Source: Brucella oryzae (GTDB taxonomy: Bacteria > Pseudomonadota > Alphaproteobacteria > Rhizobiales > Rhizobiaceae). Taken from it: a DNA stretch of 64,000 nucleotides. The notes under the pieces are model-generated. The model ran no database searches. It saw only the letters and a list, made by a program, of their open reading frames with translations, and was not told where the DNA came from. Of this stretch, positions 54,906 to 64,000 are shown in pieces. The translations under genes and the position numbers were made by a program. The stretch's first letter is position 1; each line of letters opens with the position of its first letter. The stretch spans positions 744,001 through 808,000 of the forward strand of contig JAAVLL010000002.1 in the NCBI GenBank assembly GCA_012103035.1, given 5' to 3'.

Positions 54906-56031
54906 TCTTTCTGTACCGACGGAAACAGCCCAGCTGGAGGTTCCCAGCCGCTCACTCTGGCAGGATGCATGGCTGCGCCTGCGCAAGAACAAGGCTGCCG
55001 TGGCAAGCGCCATTGTCCTTCTTCTGATGGCTTTTATGGGCATATTCGGCCCGATGCTGAGCCCTCACCCCTATGACAAGATTTATCCGCAATTCGTGCG
55101 TGTAGCACCCAGCCTTGAGGCCTATCCGCGTGAAGACACGGTCATGCCGGGCCTTGAACGGGAACTCGCCCGCGCACGACTGAAAGCGTCCGGCGAACCG
55201 GAACTCTCCGGCGATAAGCTTGTTGTCGATGTAACGTCGCAACGTCCTACCGATGAACGTGTGCTGCGTTATTTCCAGCGCTCCGATCTTTTCAGCAACC
55301 CGAAGATCGAACTGGCCGCGGACGGTCTCAGCGGCAAGCTGACCCTCAACGTGGCGCGCAATTACTTCCTGCTCGGCACCGATAATCTGGGCCGCGATCT
55401 GATGACACGCATCTTCATAGGCGTGCGCATGTCGCTCGCCATCGGTCTGCTTGCCTCGGCCATGGCTCTGGTGCTCGGCGTCGGCTATGGCGCGATTTCC
55501 GGCTATCTTGGCGGGCGCATCGACAATGTGATGATGCGGCTGGTCGATATTCTCTATTCGCTGCCATTCATCTTCTTCGTGATATTGATGCTCGTCTTCT
55601 TCGGACGATCCATTTTCATCATCTTCATCGCCATTGGCGCGACGGAATGGCTGGATATGGCGCGCATCGTGCGCGGACAGACGTTGAGCCTCAAGCGTCA
55701 GGAATTCGTGCAGGCGGCGGAAGCGCTTGGCGCGACGCGGCGCGGCGTCATCACCCGCCATATCATTCCCAATGCGCTCGGCCCGGTTATCGTTTTCGTG
55801 ACGCTTCTGGTGCCGAAGGCAATCCTGCTTGAAAGTCTCCTCTCCTTCCTCGGCCTCGGCGTTCAGGATCCCCTCACCTCTCTGGGGCTGCTGATTTCCG
55901 AAGGTGCCCAGAACATGCGCGGCGCAAGCTGGCAATTGATCTGGCCTGCTGTAACGCTCACCATCATCCTGTTTGCGCTGAACTTCCTTGGCGACGGCCT
56001 GCGCGACAGCCTTGACCCGAAGGACCGCTGA
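54898..56031 (+). CDS. Peptide-type ABC permease, OppC-like with long periplasmic insert
   Basis: Intact frame of 377 residues. The first membrane segment (VASAIVLLLMAFMGIFGPML) is followed by a periplasmic stretch of about 120 residues (to NYFLLGTDNLGRDLMTRIF), longer than in normal OppC/DppC, where this loop is some 50 residues. The rest is standard: EAA loop EFVQAAEALGATRRGVITRHIIPNALG (in part) and the end FLGDGLRDSLDPKDR. YejE-type permeases have similar extensions. It starts within the OppB stop region and lies one base before the ATPase gene. Confidence 0.92.
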   Translation: MTDLSVPTETAQLEVPSRSLWQDAWLRLRKNKAAVASAIVLLLMAFMGIFGPMLSPHPYDKIYPQFVRVAPSLEAYPREDTVMPGLERELARARLKASGEPELSGDKLVVDVTSQRPTDERVLRYFQRSDLFSNPKIELAADGLSGKLTLNVARNYFLLGTDNLGRDLMTRIFIGVRMSLAIGLLASAMALVLGVGYGAISGYLGGRIDNVMMRLVDILYSLPFIFFVILMLVFFGRSIFIIFIAIGATEWLDMARIVRGQTLSLKRQEFVQAAEALGATRRGVITRHIIPNALGPVIVFVTLLVPKAILLESLLSFLGLGVQDPLTSLGLLISEGAQNMRGASWQLIWPAVTLTIILFALNFLGDGLRDSLDPKDR

Positions 56032-56032
56032 G

Positions 56033-57633
56033 ATGACAGTCGAAAACATTCTGAGCGTGCGCGACCTGCGCGTTACCTTCGACACGCATGACGGGCCGGT
56101 GGAGGCCGTGCGCGGCATCGATCTCGACGTCAAAGCCGGAGAAACCATCGCCATTGTGGGCGATCCGGCTCCGGCAAGAGCCAGACCACCATGGCGATGA
56201 TGGGTCTTCTGGCCCAGAACGGCAAGGCGACTGGCCAGGCGCTCTATCGCGGCCAGGATCTGATCGGCATGTCCGAAAAGAAGCTGAACAATATCCGCGG
56301 CGCAAAGATCACCATGATCTTTCAGGAGCCGATGACCTCGCTCGATCCGCTTTACCGGATCGGCGACCAGCTTGCCGAACCGCTTCGCTATCATCGCGGC
56401 ATGAACAGGAAGCAGGCGCGCCCGCGCATTCTTGAACTGCTCAAGCTGGTTGGCATTCCCGAACCGGAGCGGCGCATCGACAGCTACCCTTATGAACTGT
56501 CGGGCGGGCAGCGCCAGCGCGTCATGATCGCCATGGCGCTTGCCAACGAACCCGACATCCTGATCGCGGACGAACCGACGACCGCGCTCGACGTCACCAT
56601 TCAGGCGCAGATTCTCGACTTGCTAGCCGACCTGCAAAAGCGGCTTGGCATGGCAGTGGTCTTCATCACGCACGATCTTGGCATCGTGCGGCGCTTTGCC
56701 GACCGGGTCTATGTGATGCGTTCGGGCGAAGTGGTTGAAACCAACGATACGGAAAAGCTCTTCACCACGCCGGAGCATCCCTATACGAAGATGCTGCTCG
56801 ATGCGGAGCCGGAAGGTGAAAAGGCCCCTCCCGCGACGATTCCCCGGTGCTTGTGCGCGCAGACAATGTGAAGGTCAATTTCCTCATCAACAAGCCATGG
56901 ATTGGCGCTGCAAACTATCTCACAGCCGTCAACAATGTCTCGCTGACGCTGAAGGAAGGCCAGACCATCGGTATCGTAGGTGAATCCGGTTCCGGCAAAT
57001 CAACGCTTGGCCGCGCCATTCTGCGTCTTCTCCCGTCAGAAGGTCGCATTGCTTATCTTGGCAAGGAATTGCCGACGGAATCGCAGGCAATGCGTCCGAA
57101 GCGCCGCGAATTAGCTCGTCTTTCAGGATCCGTTCGGTTCGCTCAGCCCGCGCATGACCGTTGGGCGCATCATCACCGAAGGGCTTCTGATCCACGAACC
57201 GAACCTTTCGGCAAAGGAACGTGATCGCCGTGCGCAGGAAGCCTTGCGGGAGGTTGGCATGGACCCGGCCATGCGCAACCGCTATCCGCATGAGTTTTCC
57301 GGTGGCCAGCGCCAGCGCATCGCCATTGCGCGCACGATGATCCTGAAACCGCGTGTGATCGTTCTTGATGAGCCGACAAGTGCGCTGGACCGTTCGGTAC
57401 AGAAGCAGATCGTCACCCTGCTGCGCGACCTCCAGAAGGATTATGGCCTCTCTTACCTCTTCATCAGCCACGATATGGCGGTCGTGCGTGCGGTCTCGGA
57501 CTATGTGATCGTGATGAAGAACGGAAAAATCGTCGAACAGGGCGATACCGGACAGGTCTTCGATCATCCACGCGAAGATTACACCAAAGCCCTGATGGCC
57601 GCAGCGCTCAGCGAAGAGCGCTTCGGGACATGA
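56033..57633 (+). CDS. Double-domain peptide ABC transporter ATPase, OppD-OppF fusion (three frame breaks)
   Basis: Two ATPase domains in one chain of about 534 residues, as in YejF. Domain 1: Walker [16 protein letters not shown] (one A restored near 56163), signature [15 protein letters not shown] and Walker [16 protein letters not shown]. Domain 2, after a break near 56845: Walker [20 protein letters not shown], signature [15 protein letters not shown] and Walker [16 protein letters not shown]; a third break is near 57113 ([16 protein letters not shown]). It completes the importer with OppB, OppC and two binding proteins. Confidence 0.88.
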
Positions 57634-57651
57634 CATCATGACGGAATAAAA

Positions 57652-57843
57652 GTGAAAAGGGCCTGATTTCAGGCCCTCAGGCTGCTGACAAACCTCCGGC
57701 AGGGTCAAAATGACCTCAGATTCACGGAACGTCCCAGATTCAGAACGTGAACAAATCGGAATCAAAACCCCTCGTTTTTGACTGCTTCCAAAAATCGAGG
57801 GGTTTGTAATCAATCTGAGGGCCTGATTTCAGGCCCTTTTCAT
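57652..57843. repeat. Paired inverted hairpin element (BIME-like)
   Basis: The palindrome GGGCCTGATTTCAGGCCC occurs at 57659-57676 and again at 57819-57836. The flanks make the two copies inverted with respect to each other: TGAAAAGG...CCCTCAG on the left mirrors CTGAGG...CCCTTTTCA on the right. Between them lies a second long hairpin around 57763-57808 (AAACCCCTCG with CGAGGGGTTT). The T-run after the right copy can end transcription from the transporter operon, and the mirrored one can end the convergent cyclase gene. Confidence 0.75.
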
Positions 57844-57853
57844 GTGGAAGAAC

Positions 57854-59014
57854 TCAGGCGACGCTGTGCAGTTCCGTGCAGACCTTATTACGGCCCATAT
57901 GCTTGGCGCGATAAAGTGCGGCATCGGCCCTGCGGAAGACCATCTGGAAATCATCGTCTCCCGGTGTACAAAAAGCAATTCCGGCACTGGTCGTCGTTGA
58001 AAATTCTCCAGCCGAAGCCTCGAAGGCAATCGCTGCAAAAGCTTTGCGGATGGTGTCGGCCAGAGCGAGAACATCGCTATTATGCTTCTGCCTCAGGATC
58101 AGAACGAACTCCTCGCCGCCGATACGAGAGATGAGGGCCGCGCCTTTGACATGGCTGCGCAGAACATCGGAGAAGGTGCCCAGCACCTGATCGCCTACAA
58201 TGTGACCATGCGTATCATTGATGGATTTGAACGCATCGAGATCGAAGATCACGACTGAATCCCAGCTGCAGTTCATTATCGTCCAACACGTCGTAAAGCG
58301 CGCGTCGGTTCAGCAGTCCGGTCAGACTGTCGGTGCGTGCCTCGTTGGCATGACGGCGCGCAATGCGCGACTGGGTGAAATTCAGTGACAGCGCGCCAAT
58401 GCCCGTAATACCAATGATGACGGTAATGGCATTGATATCTTCGGCCCAATTGCTCGGGATCGCAGTCATGATCCATTGTCGTTCATGCAGGATGACAGCG
58501 CCGCACAGAAAGAACGAAACCGCCGTCAGGGTATAAAGAACGATCATGCCTATGACCGGGACCGGCGCTTCCCGATAGACATGGAAATATTCCTTTACCG
58601 TTAGCAGGAGTAACAGAGCCGAAGTCAGGTTGAAGATCGCCGTGCCGGTGCCCGTCTGTCCGGCCAGAATAGGCAGCGTCGTTGCGCATATGACGGCAAT
58701 CGCCAGAACGAACAGAAAGCTCCGTTTTATCGGACGTCCGGAAATCTGCCGCGATCCGACGATCAGGAAGATGAAACCAACGCTCTCCAGACCGAAAGCG
58801 ACAATGGAGGCCGTGGCCAGCGGCAAAGGCCCCGCATAGTAAAGCACAGCCCCGTGCCGAGCAAAATCATGCCGAGGCAGCCCCAGAGCAGAAATTTGTC
58901 ACGTGAGTTCTGATACCAGACACTCAGGATCGTCGCCGCGACCGCCAAAGAGCAGATGCCTGCCGCAAAAACATCGTGTTCTGATCGAGTCCCAATGAGC
59001 GCTCCCCACCGCAT
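57854..59014 (-). CDS. Membrane-bound GGDEF diguanylate cyclase (two frame breaks)
   Basis: Makes cyclic di-GMP. The N-terminal half has about seven membrane segments (for example LWGCLGMILLGTGLAVLYYAG, FLFVLAIAVICATTLPILAG, VIIGITGIGALSLNFTQ), then a GGDEF domain: DSLTGLLNRRALYDVLD, FDLDAFKSINDTHGHIVGDQVL (in part) and the active-site RIGGEEF. Breaks near 58842 and 58255 each need one base. GGEEF is a catalytically competent variant. I see no RxxD inhibitory site in the expected place. Start at ATG 59014 is tentative. About 387 residues. Confidence 0.85.
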
Positions 59015-59171
59015 GCGCGTTGCACAGTCAAGTGTAGTTCAGCTCTCGATAATAAGCGATAAATAATATGCATATATCGAGCAGGCATCGACTGACATGA
59101 TGTCGTATCTATACAGAACAGATATGATATGGTTAATAATCGCCGCATATGGGTTTGGTAAAGAGATCGAG

Positions 59172-59682
59172 ATGTTGAAAATTGCACTGATCACAAGCAG
59201 TCTGACACTTCTTGCTGCTGCCTCGTCTTTGCCGACGAACAGAAAATCGAAGGTGTGGGCCTCGGCAGGAAATCACCTGTGAATCTGGAGATGTCGGGAT
59301 CTACGGTGCGGAGAATACCGTCAAGCTCATGGGAGAATGCGGCCACGTGACCGTTCACGGCGTTTCCCATAAGGTGACCTTTGAAAACACCCGGAAGATT
59401 TCGATATCCGGAACGAACAACACGGTTTCAGGCGGAGCAACGCAAAATCTGATCGTGGAAGTGTCGAACAATCTGGTAACCGCGACCTTGAAGAAAGGAA
59501 CGGAACCTTCAGTTCTGGAGGTATCGGGCGCAGAGAACATCGTCAATGTGAAGATCGATGGACCTTCGCAATTCGACGTCAGCGGCGCCAACCATCAGGT
59601 GACCTGGTCGCTTGCCGACGGCTCCACCGAACCGACAATCTCGATCTCCGGCGCAGATAACGATGTAACCAGGGCTAATTGA
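59172..59682 (+). CDS. Secreted DUF3060-like repeat protein (two frame breaks)
   Basis: After a signal peptide (LKIALITSSLTLLAAAS, ending FADEQ once one base is restored near 59225) and a second repaired break near 59262, the protein is made of short repeating beta-strand units with Asn, Gly and Val: GHVTVHGVSHKVTFENT, ISISGTNNTVSGGA, VSGAENIVNVKI, VSGANHQVTW and ISGADNDVTRAN. This is the DUF3060 pattern, a parallel beta-helix-like fold of unknown function. About 171 residues. It stands alone between a diguanylate cyclase gene and an alcohol dehydrogenase gene. Confidence 0.78.
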
Positions 59683-59735
59683 TACGCAATTTCGCCTGCA
59701 CGGCACCGTGAAGAAGTGCCGTGCAGGCTATCGAT

Positions 59736-60781
59736 TTAAGCTGCCAGCGATGCCATATCGATGACGAAACGATAGCGCACGTCGCTCTTTAGAACGCGCT
59801 CATAGGCTTCGTTGACCTGCTGGATATTGATCTTCTCGATTTCCGAAACAATGTTGTGCTGACCGCAGAAGTCCAGCATTTCCTGCGTTTCCTTGATCAG
59901 CCGATCATCGATCCTGCGAGCGACTTGCGACCGGGAATGAGCGAAAACGCATGCACCGGCACCATATGCTCCGGAGCGCCGACCACAACCATCGTGCCAT
60001 TTACCTTGAGCAGGCCAAGATAAGCATTCCAGTCAATGGCAACGCCAACCGTGCAGATGATGAGATCGAACGATCCTGCCAGATTCTCGAAGGTGGCAGG
60101 ATTACTGGTGGCATAATACTCGTGGGCACCAAGTCTGAGGCCGTCTTCCTTCTTGGAAAGTGACTGGCTCAGAACCGTTACATGCGCACCCATGGCATTG
60201 GCGAGCTTGACGCCCATATGCCCGAGCCCACCCATGCCGATGATTGCGACCCGCTTGCCGGGACCGGCATTCCAGTGACGTAGCGGCGAGTAGAGCGTAA
60301 TGCCAGCACAAAGCAGCGGTGCCGCTGCATCGAGCGGAAGATTATCCGGCATGGAAAGGACATAGCCTTCCTTGACGACGATATGGTCGGAATATCCGCC
60401 CTGCGTCCGCTCCTTTCCCTCCGCATCGAATGTATTGTAGGTCTGGATGAGGCCCGGAAGATACTGCTCGTTGTCCACATCGCGGCTGGCGCAGCCGACA
60501 CAGGAATCCACGAAGCAGCCGACGCCTACCTTGTCACCGACCCTGAACTTGGTGACCGCTTCGCCGACTGCAGTGACAATGCCCGCGATTTCATGTCCCG
60601 GAACAATAGGATAAACGGCATTCTTCCATTCATTACGGACGGTATGGATGTCGGAATGGCAAACACCGCAATACTGGATCGAGATGACCACGTCATCCGC
60701 ATTGGGTTCACGTCGTTCAAAAGTGAACGGAACCAACGGTTCATCTGCATCCGTAGCAGCGTAACCTCTTGCTATGGCCAT
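59736..60781 (-). CDS. Zinc-dependent alcohol dehydrogenase, YahK/CAD type (one frame break)
   Basis: NADP-dependent aldehyde reductase family of about 349 residues. It has the catalytic zinc residues CGVCHSDIH and PGHEIAGIV, partial structural-zinc region ([21 protein letters not shown], in part), and the cofactor motif [19 protein letters not shown] (in part). One base is missing near 59915 (SMIG to [14 protein letters not shown]), giving the end [13 protein letters not shown] 60781 (MAIARGY) has GGAG upstream; the ATG at 60793 adds four residues. Divergent from an AraC regulator, in an arrangement like yqhC-yqhD in E. coli. Confidence 0.9.
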
Positions 60782-60963
60782 GTTAGTCTCCATTTATTGG
60801 GTTTGGAAAGCACACGGAATATGCCGGAAGCAAGGGCAGATGCGGTAGACCAATCCTGCAAGCTTCTTGCACGATCCTGCAAAACTGCCTGCTTCACGAT
60901 TGCTGATGTATGCCTGCCTGATCAATAATTGCTGTACTCTATCTCATCTGAAGCGGATCACCT

Positions 60964-61850
60964 ATGACGTCACTGAGAGACACCTATAATGAGCTGGCCG
61001 CTCTGGCTGAGCGTTTCACCGGACAGGACGGTGAATATCGCACACCAATCGAAGGTCTGGGGATCAGCAGGCGGACAACGCCAAGCATCCCATGCCATAG
61101 CAGCTATCGGCCCTGTCTCGCCATGGTTCTGCAGGGCGCGAAATCCCTGCGTCTCGGTTCCGAGACGATCAACTACACCAAGGGCGAATATCTGGTGACG
61201 TCACTCGACCTGCCCGTCACATGGCGGGTGGTGGAGGCAAGCCCGGAAGCGCCGCATCTTTGTCTGGCCCTCGCCATCGACAGCGAAAAGCTCACCGACC
61301 TGATCGGGCGCGCCGACGTTCGCAGGCACATGATGACCGACGGCGATCAATGGGGCATCGCCGTCAATGCCGCGCCTGCGGGACTGCTGGATGCGGCCCT
61401 GCGTCTGCTGCGCCTTCTCGACAGCCCTGCCGACATTCCAGTGATGGCCCTCTGATCGAACAGGAAATTCTCTATCGTCTTCTGACAGGTCCGGGCGGCG
61501 AACGACTGATCAATATCGCAACTGCCGACAGCCAGGCTAACCGGATAGCGCGGGCAATCGCATGGCTTCGGCAAAACTTTGCCGCACCATTGCGGATCGA
61601 ACAGCTTGCCGAGCACGTCAATATGAGCGCGTCGTCCTTTCACCATCATTTCAAGGCGATCACGGCAATGACGCCAGTTCAATATCAAAAGCAGCTGCGT
61701 CTGAACGAAGCACGCAGACTGATGCTGGTCGAGCGGCTGGATGCCGGTACGGCTGGCCACCGCGTAGGTTATCAAAGCCCTTCGCAATTCAGCCGCGAAT
61801 ATAGCCGCTTCTATGGAAACCCGCCCATGCGCGACATCGAAGCGGCTTAG
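60964..61850 (+). CDS. AraC-family regulator, YqhC-like (one frame break)
   Basis: The N-terminal domain is the AraC_N cupin type (TPSIPCHSSYRPCLAMVLQGAKSLRLG in part, EYLVTSLDLPVTWRVVEAS in part). The C-terminal DNA-binding part has two helix-turn-helix motifs (LRIEQLAEHVNMSASSFHHHFKAITAMTPVQYQKQ in part; GYQSPSQFSREYSRFYG). One base is missing near 61450. About 296 residues. It is divergent from the zinc alcohol dehydrogenase gene and probably activates it in response to aldehydes, by analogy with YqhC; this is inference. Confidence 0.87.
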
Positions 61851-62068
61851 ATAGGGTTGCAGGAAAACGACGGAAATCTCATTCCGCCCTCAGCCTGCAG
61901 ACGAGCCTCTTTCGGCTTGACGCTCTACAGCCTCGTGCCGGAGGATCATCAGCTCCGACGGATCGGAACCAGTAGCGGCTTTTACGTTGAAAGCCGTGGC
62001 TGGAAGTGCCCATTATGGTGAAGTCGTGTTTCTCACATGACAGAGTGAAACGAAGGGAGGCCAGAAAA

Positions 62069-62520
62069 ATGAAGGCACGCACAGCGACCGTCGGCGATCT
62101 TGAAAGTGTTTTTCACGACCTTTCAAGGCGCATGGCCATCGAATATATCGCCGCTGGTAAGGATACAAAGGCGGCTTATGACAATCTAATGATGAATTTG
62201 CGGGAAGGTCGTGCGCACGCTTTGCTACAAAGCGACAAGGCGGTCGCTATCATCGCCTGGAACGAAGCAGACGGCGCAACAGAAACGCTTTTGCGGCGAA
62301 GGAAGAATTCTTCAACCGAAATACAGTGCGTTTCTGTAAGCGGCATATCCGGCAGATTCAAGCTCTGGCAGGCGATCTGCCGGTCCATTCGCGAAGCTGG
62401 CTGGACCGTTCCGACATTGTGAAATGGTTCAAAATCATCGGCTATGTGGAGAAGGGAACAGATAACGGTGCCAGACTTTTCGAACTGCCGGCCCGCCGCG
62501 ACGGCATAGTCGCCGCATGA
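62069..62520 (+). CDS. Conserved-looking hypothetical protein (about 151 aa, one frame break)
   Basis: Opens with ATG at 62069 behind GGGAGG. The first half (MKARTATVGDLESVFHDLSR, then AIEYIAAGKDTKAAYDNLM) resembles the start of GNAT-type acetyltransferases, and the second, after one restored base near 62293, reads TETLFAAKEEFFNRNTVRFC, SWLDRSDIVKWFKIIGYVEKG (in part) and ends ARRDGIVAA. The overall shape is like small GNAT-like proteins, some of which occur in phages, but I cannot assign a reaction. It stands alone. Confidence 0.65.
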
Positions 62521-62680
62521 TTTTTGCTGTCAAGCAATTCCGGCGGCATTCCGCCCGCTTCCTGAAGAACAAGTGGTTTCTGTTTTTATAAAATGTAATA
62601 AATCAATAAGATATGCTAGGCATCGGAAAGATACCAAGTAATTGCAAAGAAAGGTCAGTTTATTCCCTGATGTGGTTTAC

Positions 62681-62734
62681 GGATTTGAAGCCCCTGAACG
62701 CAGATGCCATGCAAATGACAGGAACTTCAAATCC
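62681..62734. repeat. Inverted repeat in the gap before the cupin gene
   Basis: GGATTTGAAG (62681-62690) and CTTCAAATCC (62725-62734) form a perfect 10-bp stem with a 34-base loop. The rest of the 286-base gap (62521-62806) is AT-rich without a gene. It may be a terminator for the preceding gene or a leader structure for the next. Confidence 0.5.
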
Positions 62735-62806
62735 ACCGTATTAGCTTTAACGCATTTCTGACGATTAGCTGTTATTTTGGATTATAATCGCCAATCGGGA
62801 GAAACC

Positions 62807-63316
62807 ATGGCTTGGAAATTCATGTTTGCCAGCGCCGTTCTTGCTGTTGCGCGGACGATACCGAGGATTTACGTCGCGCCCAAGGGACCAGTTGTTGTCT
62901 CCGATAATGCGATGGAAATGGAACTGAAATCGGCGCCAATCAACCCCGACTGGGTACTGGAGGGCAATCCGCAGGCGCGTTCCAGCGAGCAATCGGCCAG
63001 TAAGGACCGTGCGGCCTATACAGCCATTTGGGATTGCACTGCAGGCACCTTCCGCTGGTATTTCGGTTGGGATGAAACCGTATATATTCTGGAAGGCGAA
63101 GTCCACGTTACAGACGCAGACGGCGGCACACGTACCCTGCGGACTGGCGACGTTGCCTATTTTCGCGGTGGCACATGGGCAACCTGGAAAATTGACACCT
63201 ATCTGCGCAAGGTCGCTTTCATGCGACGTACTTTGCCAGCGCCGGCTTCGTTCATCTATCGGGCAAGCGACGCGATAAAGCGCCGACTGAGCCGCCGGAA
63301 CGGTTCGCTCAACTAA
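62807..63316 (+). CDS. Cupin-fold protein (cupin_3/DUF861 type)
   Basis: Intact 169-residue frame. The N-terminus is weakly hydrophobic (WKFMFASAVLAVARTI), and the cupin core follows: GTFRWYFGWDETVYILEGEVHVTD (in part), with the second motif LRTGDVAYFRGGTWATWKI. This is the (S)-ureidoglycine aminohydrolase/DUF861 subgroup, whose members often bind a metal or small molecule of unknown identity. ATG 62807 is preceded by CGGGAG; a TTG upstream at 62777 is in frame but unlikely. Function not assigned. Confidence 0.82.
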   Translation: MAWKFMFASAVLAVARTIPRIYVAPKGPVVVSDNAMEMELKSAPINPDWVLEGNPQARSSEQSASKDRAAYTAIWDCTAGTFRWYFGWDETVYILEGEVHVTDADGGTRTLRTGDVAYFRGGTWATWKIDTYLRKVAFMRRTLPAPASFIYRASDAIKRRLSRRNGSLN

Positions 63317-63417
63317 TTACTGGTTTGTGATCGAGACGGGCACTGCATCCACGCTCATCAGATTGACGGTTAACCTCAATTTTCAGTATAAACCAATGAC
63401 TGCTTTCGCGGTGCATG

Positions 63418-63479
63418 ATGGGAATGGGGTTCTCCCGAAACTGCCAGTAATTGGCTGATGACTCCTGCCGGAACAGGAG
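63418..63479 (+). ncRNA. Fluoride riboswitch (crcB motif)
   Basis: The sequence follows the crcB motif in order: GATGGGAATGGGGTTCTCCC, a short linker GAAACTGCC, AGTAATTGGC, then TGATGACTCCTGCC. GGG...CCC forms P1/P2-type pairing, CTGCC pairs with GGC, and the CTCCT segment can pair with GGGG of the first loop. An overlapping alternative hairpin (CTCCTG at 63462-63467 with CAGGAG at 63474-63479) competes with it and is the probable expression platform. It lies about 95 bases upstream of crcB, the fluoride channel gene. Confidence 0.88.
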
Positions 63480-63572
63480 AAGAGTGCGTCGCAAGACTTT
63501 TCGAAGCAATTTCATCAAGCTTCCGGAGGTTATCGATCACGCCTCCACCCATTATTGAATGGACACAGAACA

Positions 63573-64000
63573 ATGCAAGCAACCCTCATGGTGGCGCTCG
63601 GTGGAGCGATTGGAAGTGTAGCGCGATATTGGCTTGCCCTCTTGATGTTGCCGATAAGCCGCGAACTTCCCTGGGGCACTATCGTCATCAATATTGTCGG
63701 CTCTTTCGCAATTTCGTTTTCGGCGCTTTGACGCTGGAACAAGGCCGCTTTCCCATAGCCGAGATCTGGCGTATCACCTTCATGGTGGGCGTGTGCGGTG
63801 GCTTCACCACTTTCTCGTCATTCAGCCTTCAAACGATGGATCTTCTGCGCACTGGCCAACCCGGTAAGGCGCTGTTCAATATTGGTTTTTCGGTCCTCCT
63901 TTGCCTCATCGCCGTATGGCTCGGTCTCCTCGCTGCAGAACGCTTCAATGGCGGTATCGAACAGGTCGCACAGAATGTGATCGAAGAAGAAGCATCCTAG
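63573..64000 (+). CDS. crcB: CrcB/Fluc fluoride channel (one frame break)
   Basis: A small four-helix membrane protein that lets fluoride leave the cell and works as a dual-topology dimer. The N-terminus [20 protein letters not shown] (in part) and the segment [15 protein letters not shown] are typical, and the central [21 protein letters not shown] (in part) holds the conserved Thr/Phe pore residues. One T is missing near 63719 (TTTTT read as TTTT), which joins the two parts to about 142 residues. The stop coincides with the window end. A fluoride riboswitch lies upstream. Confidence 0.9.

Noticed and set aside
54952-56394. Minus-strand open frame of 480 codons
   Set aside because: It lies exactly opposite the intact OppC-like permease and the start of the ATPase gene. 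Its product is rich in His, Arg and Asp with no recognisable domain, as expected from reading GC-rich coding DNA in the antisense frame.
61879-62082. Short minus-strand frames between the AraC gene and the small hypothetical gene
   Set aside because: One reading (ending RHEAVERQAERGSSAG) looks protein-like, but it would need a net two-base repair and has no start context, so the support is too weak.

Overview
The window looks like chromosomal DNA of a Brucellaceae-type alphaproteobacterium (Brucella/Ochrobactrum, Hyphomicrobiales). The call rests on gene content: a rhizobial-style rhaRSTPQUK/rhaDI rhamnose locus, a DmpA-type aminopeptidase of the kind first described in Ochrobactrum anthropi, many ABC transporters for sugars and peptides, and GC-rich coding sequence. 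It is a judgement from protein families, not from a search. I saw no rRNA, tRNA, CRISPR array, insertion sequence or phage gene.

Most larger genes are interrupted by frame changes. Nearly every one I could resolve is repaired by restoring one base, usually in a short homopolymer, and FtsK is hit as often as accessory genes. I therefore give each gene its full restored extent as a CDS, list the approximate break points, and regard the breaks as probable sequence errors rather than pseudogenes.

Layout. 1-12 kb: SURF1 (cut by the window edge), a DadA-like oxidase, FtsK, an outer-membrane factor/MacA/MacB export operon, a DmpA-type peptidase and a D-amino acid aminotransferase. 12.4-14.7 kb: a LysR regulator and an MFS transporter behind a mirrored array of 8-bp repeats. 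14.8-25.6 kb: a complete L-rhamnose locus: mutarotase, ABC importer, kinase and DeoR regulator on the minus strand, and aldolase/dehydrogenase plus isomerase on the plus strand. The two operons share a symmetric 20-bp inverted-repeat operator. 25.7-26.4 kb: AlkB.

26.7-34.8 kb: a plus-strand catabolic operon of unknown substrate, with an SDR, a polyamine-type ABC importer, a histidinol-dehydrogenase paralogue with altered active-site residues, a zinc dehydrogenase and a HutC-type regulator. 35.1-47.3 kb: a probable sialic-acid (or anhydro-sialic-acid) locus, with two Gfo/Idh/MocA oxidoreductases, a kelch mutarotase, a dipeptide-type ABC importer, a NanA-like lyase, a GntR/FCD regulator and a fused NanE-NanK. 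47.4-50.1 kb: a taurine/nitrate-type ABC importer. 50.7-57.6 kb: a peptide-type importer with two tandem binding proteins and a double-domain ATPase. 57.8-64 kb: a diguanylate cyclase, a DUF3060-like secreted protein, a zinc alcohol dehydrogenase with a divergent AraC regulator, small hypotheticals, a cupin, and crcB behind a fluoride riboswitch.

A recurring regulatory motif is visible: all six solute-binding-protein genes are followed directly by an RNA hairpin before the next transporter gene. This fits the need for more binding protein than membrane components.
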